A stretch of 64,000 bases of DNA from positions 253,382,124-253,446,123 of the forward strand of contig NC_061514.1 of NCBI RefSeq assembly GCF_022539505.1. The letters are read 5' to 3'. Positions 58,313 to 64,000 of the stretch are shown in pieces. Origin of the DNA: Lolium rigidum. Taxonomy: Eukaryota; Streptophyta; Magnoliopsida; Poales; Poaceae. A program made the translations under genes and the position numbers. Within the stretch, counting starts at the first letter, position 1; every line of letters begins with the position of its first letter. The notes under the pieces were generated by a model. That model was given only the letters and a program-made list of their open reading frames with translations. It made no database searches and had not been told where the DNA came from.

Positions 58313-59611
58313 ATGGCGTCCACAGCTCTAGCCGTTCTCACGTTTGCAGTACTCATCCGCACGTTCCCGCCGATAACTTGCGCAATCGCCAATCATGGTT
58401 TCCGCGGCACCCTCACTCGCCTGCACAAACACTCCAGCAACTACTCCGCCGCGGTGCACCGCGACACGCGCCGCCTCGCTTTCCTCACGCCCGCTCCAAC
58501 GACGAGCCCCGCCATTGCGGCCCTCCAGGCGATGGCCGAGAACGGCGTCGGAGCGTACCACGTGAGCCTCTCCATCGGCACGCCGCCGCTCACCTTCCCG
58601 GCGATCCTCGACACCGGCAGCGACCTGGTCTGGACGCAGTGCGCGCCGTGCACCGAGTGCTTCCCGCAGCCCACGCCGCTGTACGACCCGGCGACCTCCT
58701 CCACCTTCTCCACCCTCCCGTGCGCCAGCCCGCTCTGCCGGTCCCTGCCGAGCCCCTTCCGCCGCGCGTGCAACGCCAGCGGCGGCTGCGCCTACGACTA
58801 CCGCTACGTCGTCGGCTTCACTGCCGGGCGCCTCGCCACCGAGACGCTGGCCGTCGGCGGCGCCTCGTTCCGCGACGTCGCCTTCGGGTGCAGCACGGCC
58901 AACGGCGGATACATGGACGGCGCGTCCGGCATCCTGGGGCTCGGGCGCGGCCCGCTCTCCCTCGTGTCCCAGCTCGGCGTCGGCCGGTTCTCCTACTGCC
59001 TCCGCTCCGACGCAGGCGCCAGCCCGATACTGTTCGGGTCCCTTGCAAACGTGACGAAAGGCGACGGCGCGCAGTCCACGCCGCTCGTCCGGAACCCCAA
59101 GGTGCCGGTGTCTCGCGCCCCGTACTACTACGTCAACCTCACCGGCGTCAGGGTCGGCGCGGCGGACCTCCCGGTCACGCCCGCGACGTTCGGGTTCACG
59201 AGCACCGGCGCGGGCGGGGTGATCGTCGACTCCGGCACGACGTTCTCGTACCTTGCCAAAGCAGGCTACGCGATGCTGGAGCGGGCGTTCCTGTCGCAGA
59301 CGGCCGGCCTGCTGACGAGAGTGAGCGGCGCGCCGTTCGACTTCGACCTGTGCTTCGAGGCTGCTTCCGACGTCGACGCCGTGCTCGTGCCTGGTCTGGT
59401 GCTGAGCTTTGCCGGCGGCGCCGAGTACTCCGTGCCGCGGCGGAGCTACTTCGACGCCGTGGACGAGGAAGGCCGCGTGGCGTGCTTGTTGGTGCTCCCG
59501 ACGGGGGGCGTCTCCGTCATAGGCAACGTGATGCAGATGGATCTGCACCTGCTCTATGATCTCGACGGCGGAACCATGTCCTTCGCGCCGGCCGATTGTG
59601 CTACTGTCTGA
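58313..59611 (+). CDS. Nepenthesin-type aspartic protease (A1B), secreted
   Basis: Intronless, 432 residues. An N-terminal signal-peptide-like stretch (residues 1-24, STALAVLTFAVLIRTFPPITCA) is followed by a prosegment with LTRLHKHSSNYSAAVHRDTRR, then the mature enzyme. Catalytic motifs are DTGSD (Asp100) and DSGTT (Asp306). The Cys-rich nepenthesin insert (CAPCTECFPQP ... CASPLC ... CNASGGCAY) is present, as are FGCS, GILGLGRGPLSLVSQLG and FSYCL, and the C-terminal VIGNVMQMDLHLLYDL. Family members cleave extracellular or vacuolar proteins and act in defence and development. Oddity: the flap, usually YGDGS, reads YVVGF, so flap geometry may differ although the Tyr is kept. It is convergent with the second protease 2 kb away. 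Confidence 0.93.
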   Translation: MASTALAVLTFAVLIRTFPPITCAIANHGFRGTLTRLHKHSSNYSAAVHRDTRRLAFLTPAPTTSPAIAALQAMAENGVGAYHVSLSIGTPPLTFPAILDTGSDLVWTQCAPCTECFPQPTPLYDPATSSTFSTLPCASPLCRSLPSPFRRACNASGGCAYDYRYVVGFTAGRLATETLAVGGASFRDVAFGCSTANGGYMDGASGILGLGRGPLSLVSQLGVGRFSYCLRSDAGASPILFGSLANVTKGDGAQSTPLVRNPKVPVSRAPYYYVNLTGVRVGAADLPVTPATFGFTSTGAGGVIVDSGTTFSYLAKAGYAMLERAFLSQTAGLLTRVSGAPFDFDLCFEAASDVDAVLVPGLVLSFAGGAEYSVPRRSYFDAVDEEGRVACLLVLPTGGVSVIGNVMQMDLHLLYDLDGGTMSFAPADCATV

Positions 59612-60340
59612 CAGAAATAAGGATTTGGTCTTGTACAGTTGTATTTAACTAACTTCGTTCTTAGTCAGGTGATATCATCAAATCTCAGTTATAATCATAT
59701 TGAAACTCATGACTCATGATGAAAATAAATGTTGTAAGATTTAACTAAGCACGAAGTGAACTATCCCTTGTTTCTTTTAGAAATCCCTGTCTGTACAATT
59801 AACCTGGAGTACAGTTTCCTTATCATTTTCAGATTTTATAGACTCGTCCACAATATTGGCATTTTCTTGCTTGGTCCACCGCATTATCACCACGAAGCCA
59901 AATGTGTACACACCACACCAAAGAATTCATTTCAAAACTATTGAAACTCAAAGAATTCATTTCAAAATTGAAACTTTCTACCTATAACTCGAAAATAAAT
60001 TAAACCATTTGAAGTTTCTACCTATATATCTTAAAATAAATTGAACTATTAACAGATAGATACCTCTCACCCGTTAAACATATACATCCCACTAGGATGT
60101 AAAGTTTTTACCAGCATATATACAGGGTTTCGAATCTGTATAGTATTTGTGTGCCTAAGGTAGACAGCTCACTTGGCCATAGAAAAAAAAATCCACTTGA
60201 CTTGAGTAAAACCCCGTCAGTTGGCGCGCCAAGTAGGGGTTGTGTGCGCCCACTTAAAGCATCATCGATGGGCTCACCCGTTCGCTCCACCGATGGTGGA
60301 TGTCGGGCCACTAACGGCTAGCGAAAATTCCCGATGGCAA
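59612..60340. other. Intergenic with retrotransposon primer-site relic
   Basis: AT-rich, with repeated AAGAATTCATTTCAAAA and TTTCTACCTATA phrases (59920-60060). At 60221-60238 TTGGCGCGCCAAGTAGGG resembles the primer-binding-site/leader junction of another Gypsy lineage (TTGGCGCGCCAGGTAGGG), so this may be a relic. Confidence 0.4.
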
Positions 60341-60344
60341 TGTG

Positions 60345-61155
60345 TACCCATTACCCGCTTATCCATCGGGTTTTTACCCATTAGGGTAAGAGTATGGCAG
60401 AAAATATTAACTTATGGGTAAGTAAATGGTAAAAAGTTTCTACCCGATGGGTATGGCGGGTGTGGGTATAGGAATGAAAAATCCGTACCTGTATACCAAC
60501 CTACCCTGTTGTCTTTCTATGTGACAAGTGGGTCATCTGTTTAATAGGATATGTCCATAAAAAATCCTAAAAACCTAGTACTAACCGCCTCCTAGGTTGC
60601 CAAATTGATGCCCACTTCTTTTCGGCTCTCTAGTCCACTCTCCGGTCTCTCCGTCTCATGTGCTCCCGTTTCATCTCCCGAGACAGGAGACCCGAGTCCC
60701 GATCGGCCGAGGCGCCGACTGCCATCCTCCTTAAATTGGTCCTCCCATCTCCGCCTCTGTAGTGCTCCCTCCCCTGCTCCCCTCACAGGTAGGCAGTAGC
60801 TGGTTCGGCCACCCTCTCGCCATGGACGGTGCCGGAGGAGAACTTCACGTTGGTGATGAGATACGGTAGCAGGAAGAAGATGACGACCTCGACTAGCTTG
60901 AGTTGTTTTGCTGTTTTTTCACATAGTTTGTGTTGTTTTGCTGTTTATATTCACATGGCATGTTGTTTTGCTGTTTCTTTACGTATACATATGTTACATT
61001 GTTGTTTCAGTTCATGTACGTGGTCTGTTTTGCCCTTGCCTTTTCATGTGTTCTACTTTGAACTGCTGGGTGGGTATTACCCATGGTTTTTTTTACACGT
61101 TCGGGTGTGGGTATGGGATAAAATTTGTACCCAAGTAAGTTGCGAGTAATGGGTA
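60345..61155. mobile_element. Unclassified element with inverted ends
   Basis: TACCCATTACCCGC (60345-60358) and the inverted complement with one mismatch, GCGAGTAATGGGTA (61142-61155), bracket about 810 bp; further GGGTA/TACCC phrases lie at both ends. No target duplication and no gene were recognised. Similar GGGTA-rich sequence occurs at 34311-34470. Confidence 0.4.
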
Positions 61156-61663
61156 AGAATTCAGAACATGGGTGTTGGTTTGGTTAGGCTCCACCCAGGT
61201 CGATCACGTGTGCCATCGGGAAGCGGAAGCTCTCGCCATGCAACAAGCACTGGTCTTGGCTAGAGATAAGAGTTTAAAAGTTTTACCAGGGTAACATTCG
61301 CCTCTGATTGTCTTTCGTTGATCAATTGCATTAAATCTTGTTCACTTGATCGTTCTCCTGTACGTAGGATCGGTGGTGGTAAGGACTTTGTGGCTAGTTC
61401 CTTCTGACATGTCAGTCCAGTTCTCAGTGACGCGGCATATATTTTGGCTAGACCTTGTGTTGATTCTAGCTTAGATTTTATTCTTGATTTGGCTTCGGAT
61501 AGTATCCGGAAGATATTATGTATTGATGTTATTTGATCACTAAAAGTGCCGTATTCTCAAAAGAAAATACGTCATGGTACATTTTTTTTTGCGAATCAGG
61601 TAGAATTGTTTTTCGGTCACCTGCAAATGGCATTATTCTCGTGAGCACAAATATAAGGACAAT
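61156..61663. other. Intergenic / 3' flank of second protease
   Basis: No gene supported. It includes the downstream region of the minus-strand protease. Confidence 0.4.
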
Positions 61664-62977
61664 TTAAAGGTCACCGCATTTTGCATGCTCGAACGACAGG
61701 GTGCCCGCCTCGAGATCGTAGAGGACGTGCATGCTCTGCTGCTGCAGGCTGCCCAGCACCGACATCCCCCGCATGCTCACCATCCCCAGGCACGCCACGC
61801 CGCCGCTCCGGTCCTCCACCACGTAGCTCTCACTGGGGAACGCCATGTCCGCACCGTCGAAATGGAACACCAGGCGCGGCACGTCCACGGCGTCGGTCCT
61901 CCCCTCCGGCGCGGCGAAGCAGAGGCTGAGCCCGAGGTGCGCGCCGCTGGCCAGCGGGAGCCCCACCCGTGTCGCGAACGCGCGGGCCAGCACCACGAAC
62001 GCTCGCTCCTCCAGCGCCGTGAACGTCGTGCCGGAGTCGATGATGAACCCGCCGCCGCCCATCGGCGACACCTGGAACACGGCGGGGTCGATCGGCAGCA
62101 GGGTCTCGTCGACGCTGATCCCTTCCAGGTTGAGGTAGTAGTAGGAGCTCGTGCGCCCGACAACGGCTGGGTTTGGCGCGAACGGCGTGGACTTGGCGGC
62201 GGTCGAGAGGGCCGTCGCCGACGGGCCGAGGAAGAGTGGGCTCGCCGTCTTGTCGTTGAAGGGCGTGAAGCAGTAGGAGAACCTCGTGACACCCAGCTGA
62301 GACACCAGCGACAGTGGCCCCCTCCCCAACCCGACCAGACCGGACGAGTTGTCCGTGCTGCCGTGGTTCTCCGTGCCGCAGCCGAAGGCGATGCCGTGCA
62401 CGGCGGCGCCAGACTCGAAGGTCAACGTTTCCGTGGCGAGGACGCCGTCCGTCGAGGTGCCGTCGCCGTAGGAGAAGTAGTACGGGCAGCCGCGCTCGGG
62501 CGCGGAGCAGCGCGAACTCGGGTCGTCGCAGAGCGTGGAGCGGCACGAGACGTTGGCGTAGGTGGCGGACCTGGCCGGCGCGTACAGCGGCGCGGGCTGC
62601 GGGAAGCACTTCCGGCAGGGCGCGTCGCACTGCGTCCAGATGAGGTCGCTGCCCGTGTCGAGGACGGCGGTGAGCGCGAGCGGCGGCGTGCCGATGGCGA
62701 GGTCGACGAGGTACGTCGCCGTGCTCGCGTGCACTGTCGCCGTTCCTTCAATGCCGTCGCCCTTGAGCGTTGCAGTGGATGAGATGCCAGTGTCAAGCAG
62801 GCCGTTGACGCGGCGGTGGCTCCGTTCGGCGGCGCGGCGGATGCGTTCGGTCCCCGTGAAGTCGCCGCGGGTGTCTGCGTGACTTAGCTCCAGACGGATG
62901 CCACGGCTCGACGCACTGGAAGTCGACGGCAGCAAGAGGAGGAGCCAGAGGAGAAGATATCTCTCTGACGACGCCAT
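61664..62977 (-). CDS. Nepenthesin-type aspartic protease (A1B), secreted
   Basis: Intronless, 437 residues. A clear signal peptide (residues 1-22, YLLLWLLLLLPSTSSA), a prosegment with IRLELSHADTRGDFTGTERIRRA, then the mature enzyme with DTGSD (Asp107) and DSGTT (Asp314), the Cys-rich insert (CDAPCRKCFPQP ... CRSTLC ... CSAPERGCPYYF), an intact flap YGDGTST (residues 170-176), FGCGTEN, GLVGLGRGPLSLVSQLG and FSYCFTPF, and the C-terminal VLGSLQQQSMHVLYDLEAG. All catalytic features are intact, so it is probably active. It is a family relative of the plus-strand gene at 58313 but clearly divergent, so the pair is an old duplication or a chance neighbourhood of a large family. ATG at 62977 gives the signal peptide directly. 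Confidence 0.95.
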   Translation of the reverse strand: MASSERYLLLWLLLLLPSTSSASSRGIRLELSHADTRGDFTGTERIRRAAERSHRRVNGLLDTGISSTATLKGDGIEGTATVHASTATYLVDLAIGTPPLALTAVLDTGSDLIWTQCDAPCRKCFPQPAPLYAPARSATYANVSCRSTLCDDPSSRCSAPERGCPYYFSYGDGTSTDGVLATETLTFESGAAVHGIAFGCGTENHGSTDNSSGLVGLGRGPLSLVSQLGVTRFSYCFTPFNDKTASPLFLGPSATALSTAAKSTPFAPNPAVVGRTSSYYYLNLEGISVDETLLPIDPAVFQVSPMGGGGFIIDSGTTFTALEERAFVVLARAFATRVGLPLASGAHLGLSLCFAAPEGRTDAVDVPRLVFHFDGADMAFPSESYVVEDRSGGVACLGMVSMRGMSVLGSLQQQSMHVLYDLEAGTLSFEHAKCGDL

Positions 62978-63230
62978 TGTTTCCTAGAAGTGGAAAAGAA
63001 ATCAGAGATCGCACTATAGCTTGTTGGACGTTGGTGATTTTGGGTTCTATCAGCTCGTTCTTTGGTGGTCTGGTGGATATGTTGAATCGTCTAATGACGA
63101 TCTATTCTCGAGGAGTGGCTCCGAAGTGCATCCCACGTCGCTACAACATTGGCCTCTTCCTCTAGCTCCATTTTCTTTTATTTTCACCGGAGGTGTATCT
63201 GCCTCGGTCCTGAACTGCTGATCCATATAC
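62978..63230 (-). other. Upstream region of the second protease
   Basis: No gene; presumed promoter. No convincing TATA box chosen. Confidence 0.4.
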
Positions 63231-63231
63231 T

Positions 63232-63475
63232 ACGTCCGTTAATTAAATTAAATTGAGCACCAAAATTTTAAGACAAACTTTGACCGAAAAATGGAGCTAC
63301 AAAATCTTAATTATATTATACGTAACTAATATCATTAGACTCGTATTGAAAAAATTTAATGATACTAATTTTAGAACAACATTTTTTATGAACAATTTCA
63401 GAGCAATTTTAGTCAAAGACAAAAGCTCGTGAAACAAAAATGTCTTATTCATTAAAATGTAGGAAGCGGAAGGCC
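63232..63475. mobile_element. Probable degenerate Stowaway-like MITE
   Basis: Starts ACTACGTCCGTTAATTAAATT after TA and is AT-rich with internal inverted phrases (GACAAACTTTGACC / TTTTAGTCAAAGAC) as in Stowaway families. The right end is not sharply defined. Confidence 0.4.
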
Positions 63476-63554
63476 CAGCTTACAATTCAATGTTACATTC
63501 GTAACCTTTTTTTTTTAAGTTACATTCGTAGCTGAGTTGGGTCGCGGACGAGTA

Positions 63555-63834
63555 TATAGCATAAAACTACCACTTTCTATGCAAAATTTCGGAAAACTAC
63601 CACTTTTCGTTCCAATCGCATAGAACTACCATATTTGACGCATGTTGCCTCAGATAGTACTAATCCTGAATTTAACACGAATTGATAGCCGTTCCGACAA
63701 CGCTGGTCCACTGGCAGGCATGATGTGGCACCCTAGAGTCCGTTGTTTTGTACATAGATCCTTAAGTTTTGATGGCATATTACGCACGGGTCCCTCGTGT
63801 CTCGTAGTTTTCAAATAATCACATATTATTTTTC
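63555..63834. repeat. ACTACCAC-phrase repeat sequence
   Basis: Three phrases AAAACTACCACTTT, AAAACTACCACTTTT and AGAACTACCATATTT within 80 bp (63562-63637). This phrase pattern is common in grass transposon termini, but I cannot classify it. Confidence 0.4.
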
Positions 63835-64000
63835 AAACCTTCATAACTTTAAATACTAATTCAAATCAAAAAACTTTTAATATGAAAAGTACTCGGAAAT
63901 GTTTGAATATTTCAAATATAAACTTTTTGAAACCTTCATAACTTTTGAATACTAATTCAAATGGAAAAACTTATAATATGAAAAGTGCTCAGAAATGTTT
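63835..64000. repeat. 95-bp tandem repeat at window end
   Basis: AAACCTTCATAACTTT...GAAATGTTT at 63835-63903 recurs at 63930-64000 with a few differences, a period of 95 bp; the second unit is cut by the window edge. Confidence 0.75.

Noticed and set aside
58328..59548. Long minus-strand frame opposite the first aspartic protease
   Set aside because: An antisense shadow of GC-rich codon use; low-complexity Arg/Ala/Glu composition and no family resemblance.
61685..62782. Long plus-strand frame opposite the second aspartic protease
   Set aside because: Same antisense shadow effect as for the first protease.
1..64000. CRISPR arrays, bacterial operons, tRNA or rRNA genes
   Set aside because: The window is plant nuclear DNA; the only regular repeats are the transposon-linked tandem repeats, and no tRNA cloverleaf or rRNA sequence was recognised.

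Overview
This is plant nuclear DNA from a large-genome cool-season grass (Pooideae: the ryegrass/fescue, oat or wheat-barley clade; I cannot separate these from sequence alone). The basis is dense nested Ty3/Gypsy elements whose LTRs begin TGATACGTC and whose primer binding sites read TGGCGCCGTTGCCGGGGA, together with Stowaway MITEs, a CACTA end, and split genes with GT/AG introns. Two 100-N runs (15361-15460 and 25810-25909) are scaffold gaps.

Layout. 1-29,894 is a pile of nested retrotransposons. Element A (internal end plus 3' LTR) is split by a complete minus-strand element B (2840-9514, TSD GTAGG). A itself appears to sit inside the 5' LTR of element E. That LTR also carries a solo LTR C (10739-12414, TSD GCTGC), and E continues into a gag region that stops at the first gap. 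After the gap come the 3' end of a Copia element with a CCGG-rich LTR (15461-16813), a second A-family copy (16814-20291), a decayed minus-strand Copia element with a very short LTR (20576-22984 plus 29809-29894), and inside that LTR a complete Gypsy element D (22985-29803, TSD CTCAT). 29,895-37,600 is low-copy and DNA-transposon territory: a CACTA end, and a hAT element (TSD CTCGTCTC) inserted in a 78-bp tandem repeat and itself carrying a Harbinger element (TSD TAA), then AT-rich decayed sequence and one probable first exon on the minus strand (36950-37150). 37,599-42,061 is a 5'-truncated LINE (16-bp TSD) carrying a second retroposed insert (12-bp TSD).

42,800-63,000 is the gene island: an intronless NDR1/HIN1-like (LEA2) gene with one frameshift (42878-43485); GPAT9, ER glycerol-3-phosphate acyltransferase, minus strand, 12 exons (45277-50429); ESF1, a pre-rRNA processing factor, plus strand, 7 exons (50772-55169); and two intronless nepenthesin-type aspartic proteases facing each other (58313-59611 plus, 61664-62977 minus). 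GPAT9 and ESF1 share a 342-bp divergent promoter containing four TGGGCY (site II type) motifs. The genes belong to unrelated processes (membrane/storage lipid synthesis, ribosome assembly, secreted proteolysis, membrane-associated stress response), so this is ordinary plant gene order and not a functional cluster.

Most notable: an LTR family that appears to have absorbed a former primer binding site into its own 3' end (solo LTR C and element E); a recurrent CTG to CTCG / CAG to CGAG difference between repeat copies that breaks transposon reading frames and looks like a methylation-linked base-calling artefact; and a duplicated gene flank that preserves the empty sites of two MITEs.
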